From the NCBI GenBank assembly GCA_022496185.1, contig WTXG01000001.1:1-64000 (forward strand): a stretch of 64,000 nt of DNA, read 5' to 3'. Below are positions 34,071-46,580 of this stretch, piece after piece (the stretch's first letter is position 1; each line of letters begins with the position of its first letter). A model generated the notes under the pieces. It made no database searches. It had not been told where the DNA came from and saw nothing but the letters and a program-made list of their open reading frames with translations. This stretch comes from Multifurca ochricompacta (Eukaryota > Basidiomycota > Agaricomycetes > Russulales > Russulaceae). Made by a program: the position numbers and the translations under genes.

Positions 34071-36709
34071 ATGCCGGATCCGACTACACAGGCTAATTAC
34101 TTGCAAGTTTACACTACACATATCGACTTCGACTGGACGCTGGACTTCGCGAACCAGATTGTAGAAGGAGCTGCAACGCATACACTCTTGGCTCAAGAAG
34201 ATGGGGTTGACAAAGTCATGTACATCGTTTCTCAATGCCCCCATTCAGCGGATTGTATTGACAAAGTCTCATCTGGAGTTTTGATACTTCCGATTTGGAA
34301 ATTCGCAAGGTGCTGGTGGAAGAACATCCAGTCGAAGTAGGTCCTTCGCTTGGCCTTTAATAATCTTTATTTATGCTAAAGCATTGTAGTTTACTCTTGG
34401 CGCAAAACACGAAGTGATGGGTTCGGCACTGCGCATTCCCCTCCCTCGGGAAACTAAGGCAGGTACTCGTGTAAAGATCACAGTATTTTACAGAACAACG
34501 CAAGACAGCACGGCACTTCAATGGCTGGCTAAGGAGTAATTCAGACTGAGTTCTTATTCCCCCGCCCGTATTCATGCGGAAAATGCTCTAGACAGACACA
34601 GGGAAAGCAATTCCCGTACCTGTTCAGTCAGTGTCAACCGATATACGCGCGAGCCTTGGCTCCGTTACAAGGTCAGAATTGCTTTATTGCACAACAGTGT
34701 CCTGTAATCTCACAGCATCCACAGACACACCTTCACTTAAAATTGTGCGTCGCTTAGAACCTGGGCGACCCCTCTGACTTGTACTTAGACTTACACGGCA
34801 ACGGTCGCATCCGCACTACCAGTCCTCCTCTCTGCCATCCGTGTCTCGCCTCCCACTGATGGCCCTGCTCACGATGGGAAGATAATCGGGAAGGACGTTG
34901 TTAACTACGTGTATAAGCAGGTATGGGTGGTATCCTTGCTTCTCAAGCTCAAAATCTGGACTTTCAACTTGAATATACAGCCTGTCGGAATTCCCTCCTA
35001 TCTAATTGCCATCGCTAGTGGTAATCTCCGTTACAAGCCTTTTCCAGAGATTGAAGGAAAAGATTGGAAAAGTGGTGTCTGGGCGGAGCCTGAGTTACTA
35101 GATGCCTGCTACTGGGAATTTAGCGAGGACACCGGGAGGTTGCTATCTCATCTCATCCCATTACCTAGAGTACGATTTAATTTCTAGCGGCGGCCAGATT
35201 CCTTGCCAAAGAAGAAGATATCGTGGGTCCCTACAAATTCGGAGTGTACGACGTCTTGGTTCTTCCGCCATCCTTCCCGTATGGAGGCATGGTCAGTCGT
35301 CTTACCTCTCCCCAATGCTTGCAAGTTTTATTGACGGCTGTGAAGGAGAATGCTTGTCTTTCTTTCCTGACTCCCAGTGGGCGGTAATCCATTTAGATCA
35401 TGTCCTATCAATTCCTAATCGCGAATTTCAGCACTTCTTGCTGGGGACCGGACGCTAGTGGACGTTGTTATCCATGAGCTCACCCACTCTTGGTTCGGAA
35501 ATGGCATCACGTGAGCTTCCAATGTTTGATAAGTCATGCGACTACCTGATATCTATAAAGACATAAAGAAGCGACTCACTTTTGGCTCAACGAAGGATGG
35601 ACAACATACATAGAACGCCTCTTGCAACAGTTTCTGCACTCCCCTGCGGAGCGAGGATTCCAATATGTCATCGGCTCCAGTGCCCTGTACGAGGCTTTGG
35701 GTAACTATGTCGATAGACCGAAGTATCAACGTTTGGTCATCGATTTTGAGCCTGGCGAAGACCCCGATGATGCGTACAGCAGTATCCCATATGAGAAGGG
35801 TTCCAACTTCCTTTTATATCTAGGTGTGTTCGGTGCTGCTTTCGTGAGGCGGTGGAATCATAATTTTCAGAAAAAAAACTTGGTGGTTTGGATGTCTTCC
35901 TGCCTTACATCCGAGATTACGTTGCAACCTTTCAAGGGAAAAGCATTACGACGTGGGACTGGAAAGCGCACCTATACGATTACTTTGAGAGGCACGGCGG
36001 TCGGGAAAAGTTAGACGCACTAAACACCGTCGACTGGGATGTGAGCTCGCTTTCATTCCAGATGGCTTCTGCTGACAGACTACTGACCTGTTCTTCAGGC
36101 GTGGTTCTACGGCGAGGGCATGAAACTTCCCGTGGAGCCCTCGTATGACACGACCCTTGCCGAATCCGCTTACAGTCTTGCAGCGCTATGGGACGCCTCA
36201 AGATCGATTGCCGATGTAGCAAAGCTCGATTTCGCCGCCTCCGATGTGACGAACTACAATTCAAACCAGAAGAGTGAGGTGTCAACGGGTTTTCTGCCTT
36301 TCCAGCTTCCTGAAATCTTCTAGTTGTATTCCTCGAACGCCTTGCGACATACACGTCTTTACCCTCGACTCACATCAAACACCTCGGTGAGATCTATGAC
36401 GTAGCTACCTCCACCAATGCCGAAATCCGCCTGCGTTTCTACAATGTGGCGCTGAAGGATCCCAAATCATCAGCAGCGCTCGACTTCACTGACCACGCAC
36501 TCAAATGGGTGACTGGACGCGATGGTACAGGTGTGATCAAGGGTCGCATGAAGTTCTGCCGCCCCACGTTCCGCGCCGCGAGTCGAGTCGATTCAGCACT
36601 CGCAAAGGGGTACTTCATGCAGTCAAAGAAAGAATTCCATCCGATCGCAAGGAAATTGATCGAGAAAGTGCGTCGCAAATGCAGCCACCTGCTTGGTAGC
36701 AGCTACTAA
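34071..36709 (+). CDS. M1 metallopeptidase, leukotriene A4 hydrolase type
   Basis: A zinc aminopeptidase of family M1, of the LTA4 hydrolase/aminopeptidase group (yeast LAP2). In fungi these act mainly as cytosolic aminopeptidases with epoxide hydrolase activity. It starts MPDPTTQANYLQVYTTHIDF (beta-domain) and ends with a helical domain, TAA 36707-36709. The exopeptidase motif GGM|EN is split by an intron near 35290. The zinc site HELTH is at 35473-35487, followed in the next exons by NEGWTTYIER, which supplies the third ligand. YEKGSNFLLYL and WDWKAHLYDYF are typical of the family. The C-terminal exon holds DHALKWVTGRDGTGVIKG, then FHPIARKLIEK. It has about a dozen exons with introns of 45-60 nt, not all placed exactly. 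Confidence 0.93.
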
Positions 36710-36963
36710 AATTGATTTGGAAGGATCTTGCGTCTGCGTAAAGGTTACCTTCCTGGGAACAGATTGTAAACTACCATATTCTGCAAGAGTCAATAGAAGG
36801 GCTGTATAACAGGAAAAAGATTTTTGTGCTAAATACCAATATTCTTACGGTATTGTGTGAGGGTCGAGAAAGCGAACCAAACCAAATGTTTCCAATCAAG
36901 AATTGGGTCTCAGATTAGGGTGTTTTGAAAAAAGGAGTGTAAACGGCAACAAAACCTAATGGC

Positions 36964-38306
36964 CTACTTAAAACTGCCCCAAATGTCACCGAACACATCC
37001 TCCCTATTGGCTTGCGTGTTGCTCGTGGGCGACGGGGATCTGAATAGGCTCGTAGAACCGCTAGCGGACCCTCCCCAGATATCGCTTCCGGTATCAAGTA
37101 CGGACTGCTGCTGTGTGGGCACTGCAGAGCTCCAGACATTCTGTTGGACGGGCGGAACGGGATTGTTCCAGTTGTGACCGACATTCCAAGTCGCAACCGA
37201 CGAGGTATTGGTGGTCACATTACTGAAAGGCGGAAGTGGCTGAGACTGGGCTAGAGAGACTGGTGCCTGCGCCCAAGGCGAGGGCGCAGCCGGGGCGGAG
37301 AAAAGAGAAAGAATGTCTTGCTTTGCATCCTTATGGGGAGTTGCTGTTGTCGCAAATACGGGCTTCGCGGGTGGCTCGTGGAAATCGAGCGAAAAAAAAT
37401 CATTTTCTGGCGCAGAAGGTGGTGCTGGAGGGGAAGGAGTTGAAGTTGCCTCGGTGGGTGTGGATTGGGCAGTTGTCTGGCTCCGCGCGTACAGCGCGGA
37501 GAGTAGTTGGTGTGGTTCAGCCTGTCGCGTCGTCGCGGCAGGAGTAATTGTCGGGGCAGTGGGCTGACGAATGGGGGGATTCTGATGGTTTGTGCGCACG
37601 GGCGTTAAACCCGGGATGGGGCTTGGAGAACGAGCGGGTAAAGCATCTGCCGTCGACGAACCACCTTCGAGAACCCCCGGGTCCGAAGGAGGAGGTCCAT
37701 CCAGGGCCCAGCGGCGCGATTCATACTTCGACCGAATGAATGACTCTATTTTACTGAGGTCACAAAAGTTAGTTCAAAAGATGAAATTTGTCATCATTAA
37801 AGGGTAGACCCACTGATCTGGTGGGATATGCCCAGGTTTAAGGTGTGCTTCCCAGTACAAATTAGCCAGGCGGTTTCCCCACTTTTGAATGTTCTAGTTG
37901 CGTGTTCATGACAAGACTAAGCGCTGTGCAAAGATTGCAGGGACATACCTCCATCTGTTCAGGCGTCCATGCGTCGAGGTCAATTGACTTGACCTTGCTA
38001 ATATGGGTGCCCATCCCACGGTGAATACCAGAGCAGCGAATACATAGAAAGACCCCGCTAGTGCACAGATGAAGCATGTAGAAAAAAGGTACACGAGAAC
38101 GCACATGTTCCAGGAGGCCCAACGGGGGTCTATACATCCAGGCGATAAACAGGTCAGGCTGGAGCCTAAACTAAGGAGCAGCGAAACAGTAAGATGAACA
38201 AACCATTGTGCTTGCAGTCTGCGCAAACTCTATTCTCTGGCCGTTTCACCAGCTCTCTGAGAATCCGCGCATGTCTTTCTGTCGTGGACTTATCCTGAGG
38301 CGACAT
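36964..38306 (-). CDS. AGE2: ArfGAP protein of the Age2/SMAP type
   Basis: A GTPase-activating protein for Arf, acting in post-Golgi and endocytic vesicle traffic. It starts at ATG 38306-38304 ([20 protein letters not shown]). The zinc finger is CADC in exon 1, then PRWASWN, and [20 protein letters not shown] in a later exon; it contains the catalytic Arg of the RGMG segment. DAWTPEQME and the IPPDQ and [12 protein letters not shown] segments follow. The C-terminal half is a long Pro-, Ser- and Thr-rich tail in one exon (37599-36964), ending [10 protein letters not shown]. The donor at 38203 and an AT|gtgcgt donor before FLCIRC give consistent phases. It is divergent from GET2, with 147 bp between starts. 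Confidence 0.92.
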
Positions 38307-38453
38307 GACGAATTTGTGGGGCAGATTAGTGTCGGAGAGCAAGGGAAGATTAAACCCGTGACTCTAACCACATGTAAGCGGGCCTCGCCACGTCTTCGTC
38401 CTTTCGTCCCGTCGTCCCCCATCGTCCTACTAGTTACGAATACACTGCCTATC

Positions 38454-39577
38454 ATGTCCGCTGCAGCGAGAGCAGAAGCTCGACGAAGAGCCATTCTTAC
38501 TAGGGGCACTGACCGCCTTTCAAAATTAACTACATCGGCGAGGGGAGACGATGCGCCGCAATTTTCACCTGCAGCAGGTATGTCTCGCGGTCCATCAACT
38601 CAGTAGCCTTGTTATCCGCTATTCTTGTAGACCCACCTGATCCGCTACCTCCGTCGGCACCTAGAGGAGATCTCGCTAATTTCATTGGCGAGGACCCTCA
38701 CCTCACTCCTCCATTCGCGGCTCACCAGTCCCGGCACACACCTGATCTACATACATCCCCCTTTGGTGTTGTAGGGTTGGACGGTTCGCCTCCGGACCCG
38801 TCCGTTTGGTCGAATGAGCAACAACAACAAATTTTACAGGCTCTCCTTGGCAGTGCACCCTCCAATAGGCCACGCACTCTAAATGCTAATGCCCCAGACA
38901 CAAGCGGCGATGACCCGCTCCTCGCTTTCATGTCTAATTTAGGTATGGGGGCTGACCCAGGTAAGGGAGCGGGGGGTATACCTCTATCCCAAACGAAGGT
39001 GAAGCCGAAGACACTTACGCAGAAGTTACTGCCACTCCTACACCTTTTCTCTGTGTGGGCCCTCGTCGCGTTCTTTGTCTTTTGGCAGGAGCCTGAAACA
39101 TTTCGGGCCCGGAACTCTCCTGTCGTTCGTTCGGGTAGTGTATGGAATCGATGGGCCCGGCTAGCTACCGACCCAACGGAACAGACTTTATTATGGAGCA
39201 TTCAAACAGTAGTAAGTCTTCCACGCGTTACTACTTCCCAGTAGGGCTGGTACAATTTTGTTGCAGCCATTTTTCTGGGCTTTCATTTCCTTGGAGCTAG
39301 CCTTTCACTCGATGCGCATCTTTTCTGGCTTTGTGAGTGGCCATCCCATGATGAGCTCATTTCCACTAAATGCAGTTGCTAGGACTCGACGCAGCCTCCC
39401 ATGCTTCTCTCACTTGCCCTTCCCCACCTTCCAAAACCATTTCCTTCTGTGATTATTCATGGCTTAAAGTATTTGCAACTGGCAGGCACATTAGCCGACG
39501 ATCTCGCGGCTGCTGTGGTCGCATTTGGCCTATTTATCGCAGCATCCAACGTTTACGAGAATTGGACCCTTAAATGA
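38454..39577 (+). CDS. GET2: GET complex subunit GET2
   Basis: An ER receptor for the Get3 ATPase in insertion of tail-anchored proteins. Exons are 38454-38577, 38631-39211, 39267-39332 and 39395-39577 (317 aa). The cytosolic N-terminus has the Get3-binding Arg cluster (MSAAARAEARRRAILTRGTD, then RLSKLTT). A long acidic, Pro-rich linker follows, then three hydrophobic segments: LPLLHLFSVWALVAFFVFW, FFWAFISLELAF, and a C-terminal one around LAAAVVAFGLFIAASNVYEN. The last acceptor (GACGCAG at 39394) was chosen because earlier AGs lead to a stop or the wrong frame. Confidence 0.85.
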
Positions 39578-40420
39578 TTTGTAGACTAACGTAGCACTCC
39601 TCGTCAAAATAGTAATTCTAGCACACCGTGTTGTGATCATGGGCTGCCAAGAGGCATACCAAGCTGATGCAAGCAAGGAAGAGCGTAAGGCTATGGAAGC
39701 ACAGCTGCAGCACCTGTTGCTGGCCTTAACACCGAAGCGCCATGCTTTTCTGGTGGTCCATCGACTGCAGGAAGCCCAGCTTCCCTACGTTCGGTTTTCC
39801 AGCGCGTCCAACTGTTACCTCCAGCTACATCCATGAGCTCTTGAAAGATTCTTGAAGACCACTTGTTGTGGATGTTGAGACATTGTTTTCGCCCATCAGC
39901 TAAGCGTAAGGAAAGGGTGCCATCAGATTCATACGCAGTTACAAACAGAGTACGGGGACGGACAAAACTCTAATAAGAGTTCCGGCTGCCATGTCTCCTC
40001 CTTTGTTTTTGAAAATTTGTTGACTTGAATATCAAGCTTTGGGTTTGCATACCGTATTCTAGGCAAATCGTCCTTCAAAAAATAGCTGTGATATACGTTT
40101 GATCAATTGACCACTCATGAAATGCTAGCTATTGCGGGACTTACCGTGCACCGAAATGGTCATTTCGACGTGCAAGTGTGAGGGTGATGCCCCTAACGCC
40201 AACCAAGGTAGGTCGCGGCGCCCTGTTGAGATTCTTCAGGATCTGCGAGAGGCGTGAAGGCCCTGGAAGTGGCTTCGGCATCGTCAGAAGAGTGCGTGCG
40301 GTGTGTGAATGAAGACGTGTCTTCGCGATTTGTTTGGTGTTGTCATGTTTGTTCCTGCAGCTCTGTAGTGGCACATTTACCTCCTCTCTACAATCTTCTC
40401 CTTGCCTCAGTTCAACGAAC
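39578..40420. other. Intergenic region GET2-SWC2
   Basis: About 840 bp. A 67-codon open frame at 39633-39836 has no family match and no neighbours supporting it. Otherwise I see nothing except the putative SWC2 promoter. Confidence 0.5.
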
Positions 40421-41984
40421 ATGGATGAAGATGACACTCTGGTTCGACGCCGTTCTCGTCGTAGTACTGCAGGTAACCGGTGCGCAGTGAAATTTGTCTT
40501 GTGAAAGCATACGAATGCACCAAACAGTATGGAGGCAGCGCTTGCGGAACTCAGCTTGGAAGATGTGAAAGATGAAGTGGATGACAAGGATTTTGTCATT
40601 GTCAGAGGTTGGAACACCTTCCTCATGCAATCTTTATTAACCTTTTTTTCACATTTTTGCAGACGAGGAAGACGTGTTTGAATCCGACTTCGAGAGCACA
40701 GATGAAGAAGTAGAAGCAGCTCAGCAAACCTTTGACGCTGGGGAAAAGCTTGTGGAACGGAGGGAAAAAAAGGTGAAACGCCTTTACATATTCACCCAAC
40801 TCGTCAAAAGTAATGTTTTTATTCAGACAGCGCAAAGCCGCATCGAGAGAGCCACTGCTGCTGCTCACGCGCGCCAGAGGGTGACCTTCAACCCAGAGAT
40901 ATATGATGACACCGCAGAAGAGACATCTTCTTTTATGGCGAAGAAAAGAAGGCGCGTGTCGCTTGGGCTTGCAATCGATGCAGAAACAGGTGAGGTCATC
41001 AATAATGCGCAGCGTCAAAGTCGGCGCTCGCACACCATCCTAAACACGAGTGCCACGGCACAACGAATGAAAAAGGATGCTGAGGACAAGAAAGTGTGCT
41101 TTCTCGATTTTCCCGCTGTCAAGGACTCACGTTAGTTGGTATGAAAGTCGGTCCCAAAGAAGTCGAAGCTGAAAGCCCGTACGCTAACGCAGGACGAACT
41201 CATAGCGCGCGCATTGGACATGGAAGAGGGCAACATCATTGAGCACAGAAACTACCTATCTGTTGAGGAAGAAAAAAGGAAGCGAGCTCACGCGGTTCGG
41301 ACAGCAATTTCTGGCCCTCTGTTGAGGTGGGTAAGTCGCCGTGAGACAGTCTCAGTACTGGTCGAGACACAATGCCCTCCTGGTATGTTGGGTTTACTCA
41401 ACTCCCAGTGATTTATGAATATTCAGTAAGGAAGATGGCAGAAACAGTGCTTCAAACTCAACGTTTGGAATTCCGGACACCGAGCCAGTGGTCTCACAAC
41501 CCGCAGACAGTGCAGATGCATCGCTCTCCAAACAACCTTCTAAGTCTTACGCGGAAGATGTAGCAATGAATTACGTTGTACATGAGACATCTCAAGATGA
41601 GCCGCCAACACGGCCAGTTTGGAAAGATACTATGGCAGCAATGTTTGGCGATCATGTTAGGTGGGAGGATGTCAAGGCATACGTGAGCAGAGGTCGACCA
41701 CTCTGTGAGTCGTCATTCCCATATAGCCGTCCTGCCCTGACGGGGAATGTTATCCACTAGCCCGACCAGTGCAGCTGTGCCCAATAACTGGTCGCCCAGC
41801 CCGTTACCTCGATCCCCGTACCAATGTACCCTATGCGACACCGGCAGCCTATCAGGTGCTCACCATGATTTTGAACCACGACTACGTGTGGAGTAGTGCG
41901 CTTGGATGCTATGTCACTCTCCCGGAAAACCCTGTCCTTTCTTCATCGGGGCTTGATGAAACAGGAAAAGCCAACGTTAGATAA
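40421..41984 (+). CDS. SWC2: YL1 protein (SWR1 complex subunit SWC2/VPS72)
   Basis: A histone H2A.Z-binding subunit of the SWR1 chromatin remodeller. Exon 1 (40421-40479, MDEDDTLVRRRSRRSTAGNR) joins to MEAALAELSLED. An acidic region follows (DEEDVFESDFESTDEE), then a basic helical YL1 N-terminal domain. This includes TLTQDELIARALDMEEGN, then HRNYL, typical of the family. The C-terminal YL1_C domain is near 41770-41910: CPITGRPARYLDPRTNVPYA, then TPAAYQVL, ending around VWSSALGCYV. Stop TAA 41982-41984. Several internal introns were not all placed. It lies about 300 bp upstream of MSH4 on the same strand. Confidence 0.93.
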
Positions 41985-42290
41985 CTGCTAGCGACGCTAG
42001 CGACAGAACCGCGCCATCGATAGCGCGAATTTTTGATTGTTGTGCGTCTAGTTGGAATGAGGTCGCGATAAAAGCAGAGTTCTCATATGAAAGTCGTCTC
42101 TGAGCGAGCATCGGTGCCTTATACCTCTATTGTGCCTGTAGCCTATATAAACTTCGGGGCTCTGGCGAGAAAGTCAGGACGGTACGATTGACGCGTATAC
42201 AAGTGTCAATAACGCGTTTACGCGTTAAGCACCGCAGAGATAATCGAAGCATTGTTTGTCCATCGCAATCAGTCTGATAAGAACTCAGTC

Positions 42291-45200
42291 ATGCGGTCTC
42301 GTTCAGATAATACTGCTCGACCTTGGACTGGAAAGTCGCGTACGACATCCGTTACCCACCCCCACACGGGTCACTCTCGTCCATGCACGGCACAAGCCCC
42401 AAATACCGCCGCGACTTCACGTTGTGAGACTGACTTCGTTGTCGCTTTATTGGAAAGTCGCGGTATCGCGCGAGAAGTGGGCATAGCCGCGCTTGATCGC
42501 GATACTGGTCGTGTAATGTTAATTCAGGTAATATCCAGTTACTACTCCGAGTGGCCAGTGCCCCTGACGGCTAGATATGCTTTAGCTTGCTGACTGTCAG
42601 ACATACGTGAAAACGCTTCATCAAATGCACCTTCACAACCCATCACTTATTCTTGTTCCGGACACATTTCTATCCCTAAAGATAACCTGGGGCCGTCGTC
42701 CGGAAGTACCCCAAGCTCGACGTCTCTACTCGTACACTGCCTTCATGATGAATTTCCTGGAGTTCTCATTGAACCTGTGTTGCGCAAATATTGGAATGAA
42801 GATGCTGGTATTTCCTCTTAGATATTAAGTCAATCAATTTGACATTCCAGATCCAAAGGCTTGGAATTCGTGTCCCAACTATGTGTTCAAGATGAAGAGC
42901 GAGCGGCCACGATACTGGCAGTCTCAAGGAAGTGCGCATATATTCACTTATCTCTTATTTTCGCAGATTAGGATCTCTCTCGCGGGCAGGTACTACGCTT
43001 TGTCCGCCGCTTCAGCAATGTTTAAATACGCAGAAATCAAATTGAATACGCAGTTTGCAAGCGGGTCACTGCGCATTCGTTTCGTTCCTGTTGATGGGAC
43101 AATGCTAATTGACCCGGAAACGGCACGCAACCTCGAGATCGTTGACAATGTGGGGAATGCAAAGTCGCCTCACTCACTATTCGGGTATGAGCTCTCTTTC
43201 TCCTGTCAAGAAGTGCTAAGTTCCATAAAGTGTGCTACATCATTGCTCTACTGCCATGGCTAGGCGACTCTTGCGCGCAAGTTTGCTAGCTCCAGTTACA
43301 GGCATGCCCCAACGTTGATGTGACCTTACACATGTTGAGTTGTTGCCAGTTCGAACTGCCTTGGAAGCACGACTAGATGTCGTCGGAGGTATTCGTCGTC
43401 GGTTGACCCATCCTAACTTTGTTTAATGATCTTCAGAGTTAGTCCAATCCGAGGATAGATTTACGGAGGTCAAGGACGCTTTCAAACACCTCTGTAAAGT
43501 AGATATTGACAAGCTGATCAGTTCTGTGTGTTCGAATCTTATACACATCTCTTCCCCACCCTTGCTGATTACTGTATAGCTTGCCGCGAACGAGGCCCAT
43601 GAAGCCAGTTCAGCGCGCACAGCCTCCTCACGGGTGACGCAGATGCTCAATCTACGAGATATTTTACGCCACTTGCCCTTATTGCACAAGGCACTCATCG
43701 GATCGAAGAGCCAGCTCTTGCGCATCATTTGCGACGTATGTCCTGGGACTCTTGAACTTGTCCGCAATCCCGATAGCTCTCACAGATGCTCTCCGATGAA
43801 CGTCTAGCAAAAGTTGAGCGATTCGTCTCCGAGAGTTTGAACGAGGGCGCATCATTCCAGAAAGTAAAATTTCCTCATTCATTCTTCAATGACGTAGGCC
43901 GACTGCATTTATTAGACAGGGATAGGCGCTATCAACGCTCGTGTGTACGCCGTAAAGGTAAGTAGTTTATTTTCCGTGCATGAATTCAAGCACACTCAGA
44001 TTAGGCAAATCGTAACCCCCTTCTTGACGTCGCCCGTGAGACATACAAAGAGAACGTTGGAGATATTCATGCGTTGCACCGTAGTCTTTCTGAGAAGCAT
44101 GAGTTGCCGATGCAGCTTGCATACCAGGAATCCGGATTCCTGCTTGCCATCAAGAAACGAGACCTTGTTGACGAGAAACTACCCTGGGGTTTCATCAATC
44201 AATCAATGCAGAAGGGAAAATGGCTATTTACAACCATGGAGCTGGTGAGTTTTGAACATCCTTCTAATACTTGTGAGTTTTCGTTTTCATTAGTCGAATC
44301 CCAGAAAAAGCGCAATGCTAGAATGAAAGATGCCCTTGATGAAGCCCTTATACTAAGTCATTCGTAAATGAAATTAAATTTCTCCGATCCCATGTTCCTC
44401 ATGACCACTTCCCAGAACCATCAAGGCTCTTGTTTCCGAGATTTTGTTGGACATTGGCGCTCTCTATAAAGCCTCAGAAGCGTCAGCTCTACATCTGTGT
44501 GATAAATCGTCACCTGAACCCCAGCGTTGAAACTCAGGTGCAATGTTGGAGATGCTGTGGTCCTTTGCTCACGTCTCCATTTGTTCGCCCAAATTTTGAT
44601 TCTGCGGTGGCTGCGTACTTATTGTGTTCTCCGCAGTAAAGAACTATGGTGACTACCCACTTCCTAGAGCGTCCCTCCGGCCCTGATCATCTTTTAGTCC
44701 GCCCCGAGTTTACTGGCACCCTCGCAATCAAGGCTGGACGCCATCCTATTCTTGAAAATGCGCAACCAGTGGGCGTATTCGTCCCTAACGACGTGTATTG
44801 CTCCGATTTCACCGCGTTTCAAATATTGCAAGGGCCAAAGTGAGTAACCAACTTGGCCGTGGCTGGATTGCCTTATGCGCCTACTCTTAATAGCATGTCT
44901 GGTGTGTTGCCAGCCTCTATGACTACTTCTTTCAACTCACCTTTCCCAGGAAAAAGCACCTATCTCAGGCAGATCAGCCTGCTAACTGTTATGGCTCAAT
45001 GCGGCTGTTTTGTCCCAGCAGAGTATGCGAGTTTTCGGTAAGGCCCATCTCTTGACTATTACCACCGATTCAGCTTATCACAGCTTCTCAGAATCCACGA
45101 TCGTCTGTTGACACGCCTTTCGAATGATGATGATATAGAGAAGAATCTCAGCACGTTCGCCAATGAGATGGCATCGTGCGCGATGATTCTCGGTCTTGCT

Positions 45201-46124
45201 TCTCCGAAGTCATTGGTTCTGATTGATGAATTGGGTAGAGCCACGTCTCCAAAGGAAGGCGTAGGTATTTCCCATGCGATCGCCGAAGAACTCATCAAAC
45301 TCAAAGTGAGTCCTGCACTTAAGAGGCTCCCGGGCTCACTCACACTTTGAAGTGCTTTACTTTCTTTGCTACGTGAGATAGGCTTATCTGTAGCCGCGAG
45401 TCCAAGTGTTCAAGCAATCTTACAGCCATTTCCACGAACTTTCCGTCACACTATCCCGTCAACCAACGGTTGTTTAGTAGACAATTTAGCACCAGCGTCG
45501 CCGTTCATTTACTGACTTCCACAAAGCTTGTATTTATCAGTTCAGGTATGTTTCCTGCAGAATAATTTTCAGGTCTAACCCCTAGCAGAAGTCGCGACTT
45601 TCGAGCTCTAATATTGGAATAACCTTCACCTACAAGTATTTGTTGGCCTTTTATCCTTCTACCTTCGTTTTACTCTTCTTTCAGGATAATGAACGGTCTG
45701 GCAGATGAAATGGAGCACTATGGTTCCCTTTCTCACACCTCAAGCTGATTTTGCGTCTGACCTCTGTTGGAACCTAGGCCTTCAGCTGGCGCGTTTAGCA
45801 GATTTGCCAAACGATGTGCTGATAGAGGCTAGGAAAATCGCGCGCCATCTTAGTGATGAGTCAACAAGAAAGGACGAAAACAGCAATTCCAGCAAAGTTG
45901 CGAGAAGGCGCAAGGCTGTCCTCAAGGTAAGTAGTGACGTAGCTTTGCTCTCGTTGTGACATCTCGGAATTGCTGCTTCTAATTGCCGACCTACCAACCC
46001 TAAGCTGCAAACGACATTGTCACAAGTCTTTGAGCATACGAGACTCCCAGACCGGGAGTTGCTTGCCTATTTGTCAAGTTTGCAGGAGAAGTTTGCAACG
46101 GAGCTCGCCAATAACCTTTCCTGA
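42291..46124 (+). CDS. MSH4: MutS homologue 4 (meiotic crossover factor)
   Basis: The meiosis-specific MutS protein that forms a heterodimer with Msh5 and stabilises crossover intermediates. It starts at ATG 42291 ([12 protein letters not shown]) and ends LANNLS at TGA 46122-46124. It is split into many short exons. Family features are the connector domain ([20 protein letters not shown]), the lever region ([20 protein letters not shown]), the clamp region ([20 protein letters not shown]), and the C-terminal ATPase. Walker A is [14 protein letters not shown], of which the N-M-S-G part needs an 8-nt exon at 44894-44901. Walker B is [16 protein letters not shown] (about 45220). The H-loop CFTFFAT|HFHELS crosses an intron near 45382. 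As expected for MSH4, no mismatch-binding N-terminal domain is seen. Confidence 0.92.
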
Positions 46125-46580
46125 TGCATTCAACGCACTCTGAAAGCGGTCAACTTATCGTTCACACTTTCTGTCATAGCCCCGCGCCCTGCGAGATGAC
46201 TTGGGCGTCTGTTCATTTAAAAAGTAAAGTAGCCATTGAGAGGCCATACCTACTATTCTTTGGCTATCCAGGACTTGCAAAAATCGAATAGACTAGGCAT
46301 TTAAGTGAATATTAAAGGTTGACATTCGGATTTCATTTCGCCATATGTCGTCTGGATGACTTTCAACTGAATTGTTATTACTTTACCCCCACCTCTTTAA
46401 TGAATGAGTAACCTTCATTCTCAACGTCTTCACTATTGTCAAGTTTGTATGCGGGGCGTATTGATCCCTGACGTGCTACTCAGGGTCCTGACGAGCTCGA
46501 GTGACGAATTAGGTCAGAATTGGCAACATCCCGAGATTCATCCCCAAAACAATGCTGACACAAGAAATAACAAGAGTAAA
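46125..46580. other. Convergent 3' region MSH4-NUP120
   Basis: About 455 bp between two convergent genes. AT-rich, no gene seen. Confidence 0.5.

Noticed and set aside
39633..39836. 67-codon plus-strand open frame between GET2 and SWC2
   Set aside because: No family resemblance and no splicing partner; an open frame of this length is expected by chance.
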